64,000 bases of DNA, from contig QVOM02000073.1 of the NCBI GenBank assembly GCA_003586115.2, forward strand, positions 47,105,469 through 47,169,468, given 5' to 3'. A program made the position numbers and the translations under genes. The stretch comes from Salvator merianae (lineage: Eukaryota > Chordata > Lepidosauria > Squamata > Teiidae). This document shows positions 1-14,768 of the stretch, piece by piece (positions within the stretch are counted from its first letter, which is position 1; each line of letters opens with the position of its first letter). The notes beneath the pieces are model-generated. The model saw only the letters and a list, made by a program, of their open reading frames with translations, was not told the DNA's origin and did not search any database.

Positions 1-1639
<1,639 letters not shown>

Positions 1640-1640
<1 letters not shown>

Positions 1641-1994
1641 GGATTGCCACACATATCTGAAGCAATCCCAAAATAGTCCCAGGATATAAAAGCAAAATCC
1701 CAGGATATCACTACTGTGGGAAAAATAACACCCAACCTGGGTTTTCCAGAAATAGTGATAGAACTAACTGTGTCAGGTGCTTGCTTCCAGGTTTTCCCAG
1801 ATGGAAATACCCACTATGTAAGCTTGGGAGCAATATCCTAAACTGTGCAAGCACAGGGGGCTGGGGCTAGTGCTAGACAAGGTAAGGGCTCAGGCTTGCC
1901 CTGCGATTTTGCCATACTGTCTGGCAGGGATGGTGAGAAGCAATTGCGGGATCTAAACAACAACCATTTTCCTCTTGCCGTCTGGAGGCAGCTA
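1640..1994 (+). repeat. Dispersed repeat sharing a motif with three other sites
   Basis: The part around 1900-1990 (a TGGCAGGGATGGTGAGAAG block, then a run with GCAATTG and GAGATC-like words, ending in CTGGAGGCAGC) recurs at about 5410-5480, 61015-61095 and, in weaker form, 17990-18100. The four copies suggest an old non-autonomous DNA transposon family. The termini are not resolved. Confidence 0.5.
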
Positions 1995-2067
1995 TAGGGA
2001 TGGAGGGGGTTGGACTTGATGACTCTGGAGGTCCCTTCCAACTCTATGATTCCATGATTCCATGAAG
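1995..2067 (+). mobile_element. CR1-type LINE 3' end
   Basis: Reads GGGTTGGACTTGATGACTC then a block ending CCAACTCTATGATTCCATG with a repeated ATGATTCC octamer, the typical 3' terminus of CR1 LINEs. Only about 70 bp is retained, as is usual for 5'-truncated copies. Confidence 0.75.
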
Positions 2068-2440
2068 AAGAGGCTTTTCAGAACCTAATGGATCATAGCT
2101 CCAGTCCTTTCCATCCATTGTCCATGTTGGATGGATTGAGTGGGAGCTGGAGTGTAACAGTACCTAGAGGGTCACAAATCCCTTGTCCACGTGCTCCATA
2201 AAATGTGGAAATAGTATGAGATCTACAATGATTATGATAATTCATGCTTGTTGCTAAAATAGAGTGTATGATACACTTCTGATCTCTTGTTTTTTTCAGC
2301 ATTTACATACATCTTCCTTTCACTTCTGGTTTCTTTTCCTCCATTCTTTGGTATAGTCTGCACGGTGTCTTTATCATGCCTTGCATGTGAGTGAGGCACA
2401 GTTTCTGTATGATACTGCACCCTTGTTGCCAGCAATGCCT

Positions 2441-2517
2441 GGCAGCTTTAAGCCCAGGTGTTCTAACAGCCATGGCGCGCTTCGTGTGGGGTCTGAACAC
2501 CCGGGCTTAAAGCCACC
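2441..2517. mobile_element. 77-bp palindromic MITE-like element
   Basis: A left arm of 23 bp (2441-2463) and a right arm of 23 bp (2495-2517) are inverted copies matching at 20 of 23 positions; both contain GCTTTAAGCCC. The spacer is about 31 bp and GC-rich. No clear target duplication was seen. Confidence 0.5.
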
Positions 2518-2544
2518 GGCCGCCGCTGCTTGTTGCACATTCAA

Positions 2545-2547
<3 letters not shown>

Positions 2548-2593
<46 letters not shown>
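2548..2593 (+). repeat. (GA)n microsatellite
   Basis: Pure GA dinucleotide run of about 46 bp. It creates artificial RE/LS-rich open frames on both strands. Confidence 0.97.
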
Positions 2594-2594
<1 letters not shown>

Positions 2595-3671
2595 AGAGTC
2601 TGCACAAATGCCACAGTCCTCCCTTACTACGCCACCATAAGCATGGTTATGGTGCTTTAGCGACAGATCCCAGTGCTGCCTCTGCTGCCGCTCGAGGTAC
2701 CTTACTGGTCTCCTTGGTAGTGTTTGCCTATCCAAAAACAAGCCCTGTATTTGGAATCTCTATGTCTTCAGATTCAAAGCGAGAAACTTCTGCTTCAATT
2801 CTGAGGGTAGGGGGAAGACCCCACCCCTGGTCCATCAAACCGTAGTGAGGGAATCCCCAACTGCCATTTGGATGGGTGGGGAAGGCTTCCTCTCCCTCCT
2901 TCCCTTGACTTAGGGAACAGGGGGAAGGGTGTCCTCTACCCTCTAGTCTCAAAATCACAGCTGATCCTGTTGTGGGTCTTCCTTGCCTGTTAAAAACATG
3001 GCTGGGGATTTTGTCATTGTGCTTTTACAGGTGAGGAAATACAATACTGTGCAGAATGAATACTGTGGATTTAAGAGAAGCAATTGTTTCTCTTAATTTC
3101 TTTGGGAAAGGGCTTGCATTGCCCTTCCTCTTCCTGTACAATCTTGCCTATAACAGGTGCTACAGTAGAGCTCAAGCTACTCTTTTATATTCCCCACAAG
3201 CTCAGAGCTCTACACATTGCACCATTTCAAAGGTTGTGGAGAAAAATGTAGGCACTCACAGAGAAAATGTCACCACTACCTTGTTCTATAATGATTCAGC
3301 ATTTAAAGACTGTGAAAATAAAACAGTGTCTTCCAACAGCTGCCTTGAACAGCATCTTTGTTATAGTGATGCTCACATTCCCAAACAGCTCCTGATAAAG
3401 GTAATCCCTTACTACACAATGAGTGATGAACTGCATAGATGGGATCTGGGAGATGGTGCTCATGCCTACTCATAAATTAGTCATTGCATTTGCTGTTGCA
3501 GTTACAATGCAATAAGAAAGGATAAACAGTGGTGCAAATGAACATTTAAACTGTGTCCGTTAAAAGTGGGCACATCACTCTGGTAGCTGATTGGGATGGT
3601 TGGAACAGAAACTTTTGTTTGCACAAGCGCTTTGCCTGCCCCACCCCACAGTGCTGATCTATGTGTGTAAC
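2594..3671. other. Intronic sequence with one 139-codon chance ORF
   Basis: The region 2600-2690 resembles part of 16900-17010 (shared GCCACCATAAG and a following TTATGG-GCT block), so both are probably copies of one old repeat. The plus-strand frame 3056-3475 is open but has no recognisable domain, signal peptide or splice context. Confidence 0.4.
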
Positions 3672-3735
3672 AAGGAAGGAAGGAAGGAAGGAAGGAAGGA
3701 AGGAAGGAAGGAAGGAAGGAAGGAAGGAAGGAAGG
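3672..3735 (+). repeat. (GGAA)n microsatellite
   Basis: About 16 uninterrupted GGAA tetramers. Confidence 0.97.
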
Positions 3736-3877
3736 ATCCTCTTTAATTCAGTTTTTTAATACTTTCAAAACAAATTCATGCATAGCAAGAAATATTCTAC
3801 TTTAAAATTCTAATAATCTTTTCCTGGTTGACAAGATACTCTACAGCAACGTGGTGGCAAAGAGCATGAGAAGTCCT

Positions 3878-3972
3878 GTGTGGGGCCTGCTGTGGTCTGC
3901 ACTAGTATGTGGATGGCATGGCCCTATTCTGAGACATAATCTGGAATAAGGCCCAGTGCAAAAAGGGCAAAA
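3878..3972 (+). mobile_element. Family A MITE, right half
   Basis: Matches the right half of the 180-bp elements at 29740 and 46052, including GGGGCCTGCTGTGGTCTGCA, a CACTAGTATGTGGAT stretch and an end close to AAGGCCCAGTGCAAAAAGGGC. Confidence 0.6.
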
Positions 3973-4930
3973 CATGGTTTCATTAGCTTGTTGGATGGCA
4001 CCAATGGTGAACCAAAGGATTTGATAGCAAATTTCCGGACTGCAGCAGTATCTTCTACAACTAGGACTCTTGCAATATCAGTCATTGTTATACTTGATAT
4101 ATTATAGCATAGATTGAATTTAAATCAATAAAAATGAGATGGCTACTTTTACAGGGTGATTTATAAAAGAGTTGAAGAAAAACAAAGCAATAAAAAAGGT
4201 CTGTCATTCATGTGTTGCTTCCTAATAGACATCTCTGATTAATCTTATGAACACTTGGTTGGTGCTCTAAAATTGTCTTTTTATGGATGATCTATCTTAC
4301 TCTGATGTATAGTATAAGCAAAGACATTTTTCAAAGATGTAAGAGTCTATTTCATTATTTTATGCTCGTATACTAAAGAGAAGCTTTTGCTTAAACATAT
4401 AATTTATATTTATTTTTTTATTCTTTATAATTAATTCTGCTGTTGATATATTTTACAGCAGTTATAAAAAAATATTTTGCCTACAGAAAAAAAGCCTCTA
4501 TTTGACATGCAGATATTATTGAGAACTGCCAGGATGTGATCAGCTTAGAAGATATTGAGCTAAATACAGAGCACTGCAAGTACAGAAGTTCATAAATCAA
4601 GTGATGAGCCAGCTGAACTATCCTTAAAAAAAATGGAAGAAATTCTGTTTAATTTAAAGCTTCCTCACATTCTAACAGATTAACATCAAATAATTATGGT
4701 TAGTTTATCAGGACAAAAACAAATCTTCTCCAGTAATATACTCACCACTAGGTAAGTAAAACAAAATGTAATTTTTAAAAACACATTTTATTAAGATATA
4801 ATTGTTTCAAAGCTATGTTTTGTGGTTGATTCTGGTAAAATATCACTATGCAACATTAAAATCTTTGAAGAACAAATTTTAATATCAGCTTCTCAATGAT
4901 ATAATAAGGCTAAGACTTTCATGCTTTTGT

Positions 4931-5480
4931 AGCAGTCAGTGACCAGCCAACACCACCAAACTGAGGAGGTGAGCCCATATTCTGGATTTTAATTGCTGTC
5001 TAAACGTGGGTATGATCCCATTAGGTCTAGAAATGCTCCTTTTAAAATGCCTTCAGATGAGGTTTAAAACCCACATTTTTCCTGGGATTATATTGGGATA
5101 ACCACACATACTCATGGCAATCCTAATCTCCTCCCAGGATAGTGCACTGAAAATGCAATATATATGGGCATAAGAGAAAATCCAGCTCTGATGTTAGGTT
5201 TTCCATCAAACCAATTGTTTACCTTGTCTGTCATTTCGTCATGGAATCTCTGCTCTTGCAAAAGTACCCGTATGTAGGAAGGATGTGAAAAACACAAAGG
5301 GAAGTGCATGGGCATTTCCTAAGCACAGGCACTTTTGCAAGAACAGTGATTCTGTGAGGAAACCACAGACAGGGTAAGAGCCTAGGATTGGCCCAGGATT
5401 GTCTCCAGCCATTTGGCAGAGGTGACAGGAGGTGACTGCGAGATCTAAACAAGATCCTGCAATTTCTCTATGCCTTGAAG
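4931..5480 (+). repeat. Dispersed repeat, longer copy of the 1640-1994 family
   Basis: The right end (CCATTTGGCAGAGGTGACAG and following GAGATCTAAACAA words) matches 1900-1990 and 61015-61095. The left part near 5070-5105 (TTTTTCCTGGGATTATATTGGG) matches 17488-17515. The shared order of blocks suggests one family several hundred bp long. Confidence 0.5.
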
Positions 5481-5789
5481 ACAGCTTCCTGGCATTCAGA
5501 AGAGGCAAAATGGATGTTCCTAGAATATCAGTTTCAGAACCTTGTGACTTCCAATTCTCTAAACCCAGGTATTCATTCATTCATTTATTTATTTAAACAC
5601 ACACACACAAAACTGGAGTTAGAATTTCAAATGTCAGATGGTATGAAACACTCATTGCAACAGGCTGAAGGAGAAGGAGAGAGGATGAACATGCTGGACC
5701 TTCCCTTTTGTCCAGCCATGGGACCAGCACAATCAGGCTGCCATCTAAGCAGCCATTCCATCACTGACTAGCAGAAGAGGGTCCAGCAG

Positions 5790-5880
5790 AGGGTTGCCAA
5801 CATCAGCCAACAAATTAGTCACATTTTTTAATCTTTTTCTACACCGAGGATAATTAGTATGGCTGATTTCTGGCAACCCT
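5790..5880. mobile_element. Family K MITE, 91 bp
   Basis: Perfect 10-bp terminal inverted repeats AGGGTTGCCA / TGGCAACCCT; the similarity extends through ATCAGCCA-N-TAATTAG on both arms. A degraded second copy lies at 49160-49257. Confidence 0.75.
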
Positions 5881-7501
5881 GCCTTCCATCTTCCCTGTTA
5901 AAATATACAAATCTCCTTTCCCCTTTGTATCGTTTATCTTTTAAATTGTACGTCTGAAGCCAGGGAGTTGTCTGGTGTTCCTTTTCTTAGGTGATCTGAG
6001 AGCCCTTTATAGGCTTAAGTGGGGAATAAAAATACAATAAAACAAATACTGTTCACTTTAATAGCCTTCTAGAGCTGACAGTTGCTAGGGTTTAAGAAAT
6101 AAGCTTGAATTTCACCTCTGATTTCAGAACTTCCAACATCTTAGGAGTACTGCCTCAAACTTTTATTTGCCAAGGACATGATCAACACCAGATAGATATA
6201 TTTGGGCACTTTTCTCTACAGAATAATGTACTATATTGAAGTGTACAATAGGGATGTGTAAAAAAATTCACACTGTTTCAAATGTTCTAAAAGGGTAGAG
6301 GGCTTCTTCCAAGTTCAGAGCAAACGTGGCACTGTTTTGTGGGAATATTTTGAGTTTTATCAAACCTGGGCCATTTTGGGTTGTGACTCCACACAGGTGC
6401 TACTGCCTTCCAGCTGTCAAACAGCTGATGGGAGAAAGTCCTCCTCCTCCCCCGCATTTTCTTCATCTGTAAAGAGAGAAAAGCCCAATCCCCTCTCCCT
6501 TTGAAGGTGAAAAAGAAAAATGACTTTCTTTCTACCCCTGCTGTCAAAAAGGAACAAGGCCCTCTGCTGATCAGCTGTTTGGTGCAGAGGGAAGGAAAGT
6601 GAAGGAAAGTGGAGGGTTGCCAAATTTTGCAGGACTTTCATTGTGCCCTTCTTTTACCAACTATTGGTGGGCTCCCCTGCTCTGTTTTTAGCAGTGTTGG
6701 TCAGCTGTTTGATGGGTGAAGAAAGCAGGAGATGATCGACCTCATCCTCCCTGTTTTCAGAATTGATTTAAACACTGCTAAAACTGTGGGCTCCCCCTTT
6801 CGGCAGGGAGCTTTCTCTCTATCAGAAGGTGGCACTTGCTAATAGGGAAAAAGAATGCATCCCCAAAGTGGAAAAATTTGCGTTCCCCCACTTTAAGCAA
6901 ATTTTATTGGCAGTCCTTCACTAACCCATTCTTCTGCTGATCAGATGATCTGCGTGGCCATCCTGCCTTTTCTGTGGCGATCTGATCACTGCAGGAAAGA
7001 GAGAAAATCCCTCCGTGATGAGCAGTTTTCTTTTTGGTGGAAGGGAGGCAAACTATTTTCTTCCTTTTTTGCCCTTGCTTCAAACCACTGACTGGAGGGT
7101 ATACAGTGAGTTTTATTCCATCTGTGAATGTATACCTGTGCTGTACAGATACTGTATAAGCAGAAATCATTTAACTCAAATAAGGAAAGAATACTGGACG
7201 GACAATCTTGTTTGTAGACAAATGCAGCTTTTGCACAAGAGGGCCAACAGTGCACAGCCTCCTTATCAGTCAAAGAGGTGACAGCATGCTGTTTGCATAC
7301 CTGCCACTGCTCTCACTGTTTTTACCAGAGGCTCCTTGCGTGAGCACAGGAAGTGGCCATGGAAGTCGGCCATTTTCTGTGCTAGATGAAGGAGAGTGAT
7401 GGACCAGGTAAGTCTGGGTGCTGTGCCTCCACTTAAACCACTGGGAGAGTTCTCTCAGAGTCTTCTCCAGAGATCTACCATTACAGTGTTCTAATGAGCA
7501 C
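5881..7501. other. Intronic sequence, no recognised element
   Basis: Several overlapping open frames of 60-95 codons on both strands (6287-7281) have no family features. The base run is unremarkable apart from stretches rich in GGAAAG/CTTTCC. Confidence 0.4.
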
Positions 7502-8499
<998 letters not shown>

Positions 8500-8507
8500 A
8501 TGAGCAC

Positions 8508-9380
8508 TGATGACACAACGAGAAGTCCCAGGTTGTAGGGGAATTCTCTGGCACATTTCTGGAGCAATCCCATGGTGGCCTAAAGGTCCTGTGTGGATTC
8601 TAAAGATTGTCTCATAACTTCAGTTGTGGTATGGCTGAAACCCTTCTTGTTTGCAGCCACTTTTCCCGGGTATTTATATTTCTGATGTTTATTGTTGATA
8701 AAGATTTTGTAGTCAATTGGAGTAAAAAAGATGATGAATGGAGGGATAGGTGAATGCTGAAAACCAGATCAGCATAGAAAGAATTCAAGGTAACAGAATT
8801 CACCCAGACTTTTTGTAACCAAGGGTAGTAAAAAAGGAGGAAATAAGTATTACGTGTTTTCTTAGATATTAAGAACTATAATGGGACTGCTCAGAATTTT
8901 AATGGGAATACTACAGATGCTAAAGCAGAAGGAGCTAAAGGAACAGTTAAACAGTTTGATGACAGATGAGTGTTTGTCTTTGGATGAAGCAAAGTGGGTG
9001 AGTGAAGTGACTACAGTCCTGTTCTTCCCTGAACAGATTTGCATCTTTAGATCCTGAAGGTGTATATGCACTGGGCTGATAGATCAGCCCAGTGGACCCT
9101 GTGAAATGCCTTGTGCACATTGCAAACCAGCCTACCAGGAGGCCACGTCTCCCTGTAGAACACCGTGTCTGCATCAGGTGGGTGAGGAAAGGCCCTGAGG
9201 TTCTGATCTCACTCTGGAATCAAAAGGTGACAAGCACTGTCAATATGATAAATTCTTTCTGATGGTTTGGTGGAATTTGCTGGTCTTCCTGCAGGTAATG
9301 AGATGGATGAGTTTACAGCTAGAGTACAAGTAGCACAAATTTCAGAGTGAACCTGACCTAACTACAGGCATGCTTTGAGG
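8508..9380. other. Intronic sequence, possibly the eroded 5' part of the L1 copy
   Basis: No confident family assignment. The 3' part (from about 9240) runs into the recognisable L1. Confidence 0.35.
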
Positions 9381-11360
9381 AGGCAGATTATCTTGGCCAA
9401 TTTCAATCTGAATCCAGGCCAGGTCATAGCATTGACATGGCCTGTCACTAATCCCAAAGACGGATCAAGATTTGATGCTGCCAAGAAATTACAAACCAAT
9501 ATTGTTATCGAATGATGACTGCAGACTATTTTCAACGATTCTGGTGAGAAGGCTAAAAGTGATTCTGCAAGATTTTATTATAAAGATCAGAGTGACTTTC
9601 TACCAAAGGGACAAATGTGAGATAACATGAGAAATGTACTGTGTATCATAGAATACTTGGAGTATCACAACATGCAGCTAAATTGATTTTTTTTGGGTGC
9701 AGAGAAAGCTTTTGATAATTAGCCCTCCTACTTAAAGCCATGGATAAGATGGAGTTTGAAGAAAATTTTAAGTGGATAAAATCTATTCTTCACAGAAAGC
9801 TCAAGTAATAATAAATGGACAACCAACAGAAGTATATAAAATACAGCAAGATTCAAAACAAGGCTGTCCACTATCACCATTATTGCTCATTTTGGTTTTG
9901 GAGATGCTGATGAGAGAAATGAGATGAGAAAAGAAGTTAAAAAGAAGAAAGACTGTAAAAGAGGAATACAAATTAAGAGCCTTTGCAGATGCTATAGTGA
10001 TTATTATGAAAGATCCTTTAGAGGGGATAGACAAATTAATGAGCAAACTAGAAGAATTTGGCTCTTTAGCCAGTTATAAATGTTTAGAAAAGAAAAATGT
10101 TATCCAAAAATGTGCCAATGGAAGAGCAAATAGAATTGGTAGGAGAACTGGCTTTGAAACTGAGAAAAAAATTAAACATCTGAGTATAACAAATAAAAAT
10201 TGTTTGTTGTTTCAATATAATTATGTTAAAGTATGGTATTTAGAAATTAAGAAAGGTATTACAAAGTGGGAAAAATTGAAATTGTCTTTATTGCAAAAGA
10301 AAGAGGAGGGTTAGGCCTACTTAAAGTTATATTTTGCTGCATGTGCCTTGATTAATGCATGGATAACACTGACAAATAAACAATTGTTAGAATTAGAGGA
10401 ACATGAATTAAATTTGATTGACTTGAATATCTATGGTATGATAAAGTAAAAGTTAATATGGACTTCAAGAATCATTATGTTAGAAATGCCCTATTGAAAA
10501 TTTGGTCTAAGTTTAGATTATGTCCAGAATTATCTCAGCAAGTATCTCCACAAGAGGCATATTTTAAAAGAGAAGTATTAGGAGAAGACTGATATTTGAC
10601 ATACCAAGATTTGTTGGAAAAGAAAATTATGATACAAAAATTAAATCAAGGGAGCAATTAAACTTGGAAGGTTATGGAAGTTTAAACAACTTATGGAAAG
10701 ATATAAGATGGATAAGAGATTAGGAGATCTAGAAAAAAACAAAACAAAATTTGAACTGCAATTGTGTATGGGAGATTAACATGTTATTGCTGAAATGTAT
10801 AAATTATTGCTAAAAATTGAATGAAAGATGGATAACTTAAATGGTAAAATGGGCAAAGAATTGGTTTTAAGATGATTTATCATTTATGGCTCCAGTAAAA
10901 TTAGCCAAAATGTATAAAGGTGTCCAAAATACTGGTTGGAAATATGGAAAAACTCAAGGAACTTTTTATTTATGCGTGGTGGGCATGCAATAAAGCAAAA
11001 CAATTTTGGACACAGTGAAACCAGAGTACTTCTTGTTGGATCTATTAGATGAAACTTTAGAAAAGACTCATGGAAGATTATTACAATACATGATCACAGT
11101 GGCAAAAATTAGTATACACACAAAAATGGAAAAGCATAACTCAGCCTACAATGGAAGACTGGTGGATCAAGTTGTTAGATCTGGCAGCAATGGATAAGTG
11201 CAGATATTTAACACTTTTTTCAAAAAATTGGGGACCCTTTGCAGACTTTCTATGTAAAAAAAAGAAAATGCTAATAGTAGAATTTGAAAAATACTTTATT
11301 AATATTTTTAATCTAAAGAAGAGACACCTAGAATTAATTAGAGAGAATTAGAGAGAAGGC
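9380..11360 (+). pseudogene. Degenerate L1 LINE, ORF2 reverse transcriptase remnant
   Basis: Conceptual translation across many frameshifts gives L1 ORF2 landmarks in order: a SGFLPKRQ-like and DNMRN block (about 9590-9640), IEYLEYHNMQLN, an AEKAFDN motif (about 9697-9720), a QGCPLSPLLLILVLE-like block (about 9860-9905), FADA-IVIMKDP (about 9980-10020) followed by KLEEFGSLASYK, and near the 3' end LLDLLDETLEK, LLQYMITVAKI and a MEDWWIKLLDLAAMDK block. The order and spacing match vertebrate L1. It is dead: multiple stops, frameshifts and internal losses. Strand and family are secure; the ends are approximate. Confidence 0.82.
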
Positions 11361-11364
11361 AGTG

Positions 11365-12300
11365 ATGGGCTGGATGAGGTCCAATAGACTGAAATGAAAT
11401 TCAAAGAAGATCGAGGTGTTATGTGTGCTGAATTCTTGAATTAGAGAAATAAGCAAAATCCTGTTATTGACAGGGCTGCAGTTTGTTTGTGCTACTCGGT
11501 CTGCATCTGTCACTTAAAGCTCAACATTGGCCAAAGATGTGTATTCCCAGTTCAGATTGATTAGGCAGTTCAAGCCCTTCCTTGACTGCAATTAGTGAGC
11601 TATGGTGATCCATGCTCTTGTCACCTCAAGGTTAGATTACTACAATACACATGACATAGGACCACCTTTGAAGATAGTTCAGGAGCTAAAACTAGTGCAA
11701 AATACTGCACTTAGGATGCTAGCTGCTGCTTCTGGCTGAGCCCACATTATCCCAGTCCCTAAAGATCTGCACTAGCTATCTGGTCACTTCTGGGTCCAAT
11801 TCAAGGTTTTGATTCTGGTGTTTAGAGTCCTAAATGACTTGGGTTCCAAATGCCTGAGGGAATGCCTTTTCTCATATAATTGTCAATTAAAATCTTTCAA
11901 TGAAGTCTTTCTACTGATTTCATCACCTTAGGAAGTCTTTGGGTCAGCAACTAGAGAGAGAGCTTTTTCTGTGGCAGCCCCCAGACATTGAAATAGCCTT
12001 TCCCTAGAGATAAGACAGGTGCAAATTTGTTAAAAACACATTTACTCCTCCAAGCTTTTGGAGATTAGTTGGATACTTTCTCCTGTTGCAGTGTCTAATT
12101 AATTTTATCTTGCAGTTTCTGGATTTTATTATTTAGTTTCAGATTTATGTTTAACTGTAGATTTTATCGTGTTTGCAAATGCGTGTATTTTATAGTTTTA
12201 TAGTTTTGGTTTTGGTGCATTATGTTCACCGCCCTGAGATTTTAATCAAGGGCAGTACCGAAATCTAAATAAATCTAAATAAAATACAAATATGAGCAGA
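11365..12300 (+). pseudogene. L2-like LINE 3' end
   Basis: Starts in a degenerate block equivalent to GWM-NKLKLNPDKTEVL (about 11370-11430), then HALVTSRLDYYNT (about 11610-11645), LVQNTALRMLAAASG (about 11690-11740), DLHWLPVT and a C-terminal stretch. The 3' tail contains CACCGCCCTGAGATTTTAAT and repeated AATCTAAATAA units ending at about 12295, a tail type common for L2/Vingi-like LINEs of reptiles. It abuts the L1 remnant. The exact clade is not certain. Confidence 0.72.
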
Positions 12301-12975
12301 TGAAAAAGAAATTAATTTTGTTACTAGAGAAATGCTTGCAATTCTTTCAGAGTACTGAGAAATAAGTCATATTTGTTATTGGATGATGATTCATTTCTAC
12401 CTGTTTCTTAAACATAAGTACTGGGACTTAAATCCATGAATGAACAACCCAAAAAGCTGAAGATTGCCTGTCTGGATTCTTTATGTTTGCAATTTAAATA
12501 CCCAGACTATGTTCATTCATCATCACAGAGAATGTTATTTCTATTTCCTATAAATGTCCTCTTATTGTGAAAATTTCTAATGACTAATAAAAAAACTTAT
12601 TTTTCAGAAGATTATAAGCCTATACTGTCTTTAATGATATTATTCACATAGTGTCAAATAACAGTTTCATTGTTTGACTCAATTTCTCCCTTCTGAAACA
12701 AAACCGTGTATCCACTAGGGAGTTTTATTTTAAATTTTATAAATGCTCTTGGAAAAAGAATATTGCTTAAATGATCGCTATAAACTTTGCTAGTTAAAAG
12801 AATTCCAGATTGATCTCAGCTTCTTTTGCATCCAATAATCCTTTAAAAGCCACTACATTACATGACCAATTTTTTTTTAAATATACAAATCAGAGTGTTG
12901 CCAGATGTTAGATAACTCTTCTGTACTATATTTTTTCCCTTAAGATGCATTTTGTACTTGTACAAACATAGCATT
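12301..12975. other. AT-rich intronic sequence, nothing recognised
   Basis: No repeat or gene feature that I can support. Confidence 0.4.
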
Positions 12976-13162
12976 AAAAAATGCCACTGTCATGGTGAAG
13001 ATCATGCACAGAATACCAGCATTCTCACCATGAATGCTGGCATCCTGCTGCTATTCAGGTATAGGGTCCCACAGTATAGACAGTATCTGCACCGTAGTGT
13101 CAATTCCATGTTAGAATGGGATAATTATCCCATTCTAATGTGGAAAGTGTGAAAAGGGCCTG
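12976..13162 (+). mobile_element. Family B MITE, 3' part
   Basis: Matches the right half of the copies at 50759 and 62133: CACTGTCATGGTGAAGATCA, CCAGCATTC, CAATTCCATGTTAGAA and the end GTGTGAAAAGGGCC. A perfect 28-bp palindrome sits at 13111-13138. The left half is missing. Confidence 0.65.
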
Positions 13163-14188
13163 AGCCTACTTTATCAGATCCTGTAATCTTGCTGGTTCCT
13201 GCTCAGTAGGAGAGTTCATGCTCTGAGGTTCTCAGCAAGACTGCTGCTGAAAATGGCAACTGTTAGTCCCTGTTTTCTCCTGACAGTGCCAGGTAGGTAT
13301 GGGATGGCTGTACATGGACCACAGCCTACTTATGCTAGTCTAACACCTAGGTGAGCAGTTTTGTCATAGCCACCCAGCTGTGAAGTCTTTCTTTCTGGCA
13401 GAGCAGCAGAAAGGAGAAGCTAGTTTTGTTGGACCTTTGGATACAATACATCTGGCTTGCCCATTAGACAATGCGTATCTATCCTCAGACACCGTACAAA
13501 TTTCCAAGCCACCAACTATAGTCCACAGCTATGGAAGAAACACTTTCTTGAGCTTGCCATGCAATAAAGGTGAAGTCCAAGATTGTTGTGCAGTGCACAT
13601 TGTGAAATGCAGCAGTTCAGTGATTTCAGCTAACAGGGGTTAAAGTTGGTTCCATTTATGGGAAAAATCCAAAATTCTTGAAACTACTAGATATGACAAA
13701 GAGAGAGAGGGTTAGGTGGGGTAAATGTTGGCACTAGTGTTGAGATGTTGGCATCCTCTGTCTCAGAGGTCAGTAGAAAGAGCCTGGGCATGAAGGTATG
13801 GAAACTCTGAATTGCCTATGCATCAGCATTTTCTTCTCAGCCTCACCAGTGTGATCCAAAGGCATGTAAACACAACATTTGGCAGTGGTCCATCAAATGC
13901 CTCAGGGACTTTACTCCAGATTTTCTATCAAGGTTTACTTCCTTGGCCTTTCCCTTCCCAAGGTGTTCAAAAGGCAATGATGCTACTTGATCCATAGCTG
14001 GGAAGACCCAATGGCCTCTTCCATGGCAGAGCAGGAATTCAGACTGAAATACTCCTGGGTTCAACCTAGTGCTCTTAATCACAGCATCACTAGGGTACAC
14101 TTGGTTACACTTCACAAAATGAAGATAAAAGGTTTCATGGTTTCAAGTGTTCATTTAATGGTTTTTACCTGTGCAAAATCACATCATA
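13163..14188. other. Intronic sequence, nothing recognised
   Basis: Open frames at 13380-13643, 13812-13997 and 13843-14115 lack any recognisable domain. Confidence 0.4.
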
Positions 14189-14768
14189 GGGCCTGTTCTC
14201 ACTTTACGTGAGGAGCATTCTTGTCTGCTTGCTAGAATGGAGGTTCGCACTTGTGCGCACACGCAATAGTCCCAATTCTCACTGAAGTTCATCTGATATG
14301 TACCTGAAGCTGGGGAAGGCTAGACAGGTAGTTTGCTATCTTGATTTCGACCTGCGAGATCAAGCGCAGATGGGGGGAGGTATGTTTGCAGTGCTTCCTG
14401 GCTCGAAATGGTGGCAGGGAGGGGCTGGCATGGCCGTGCAGGCATGGGTTGCCACTTCGCAACCTGGTTTGCCCTTTGGACTTCGCATCCTGGCCGCCGT
14501 TTCAAAGACAGCTCCGAAAGGTGCTGCTCTAACTTTGAAGTAGTAGCTCTATGTTACAGATTACTACATCTATCTTCGGATTCGTGCCTCTATGATTTGT
14601 GCACTCACTTCCTGCCTAGAGGATTCCCATTTGCGCAGCTCCCTCTGCTGGTCAGCTTGGAGTAATTTCCCTGGCTCGCAAGTGCATATAGCACTCAACA
14701 GACTCCATCTTCACCGGCCTGAAGCCTACTAATTAAACCATTCCGCTATGGTAAGTGTGAAAACACCC
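14189..14768 (+). mobile_element. Family C DNA transposon, copy 1 (580 bp)
   Basis: Begins GGGCCTGTTCTCACTTTACG and ends GGTAAGTGTGAAAACACCC, inverted-repeat-like ends of about 17 bp. It is flanked by ATA on both sides (14186-14188 and 14769-14771), a 3-bp target duplication as in PIF/Harbinger-type elements. It aligns along its whole length, in reverse orientation, with 52613-53192, which is also 580 bp. The four overlapping open frames inside are chance frames. Confidence 0.88.

Noticed and set aside
2381..2845. 154-codon frame with an RE-repeat stretch
   Set aside because: Created by the (GA)n run and the palindromic element.
3056..3475. 139-codon open frame on the plus strand
   Set aside because: No domain, no signal peptide, wrong strand for the host gene and no splice context; plausible by chance.
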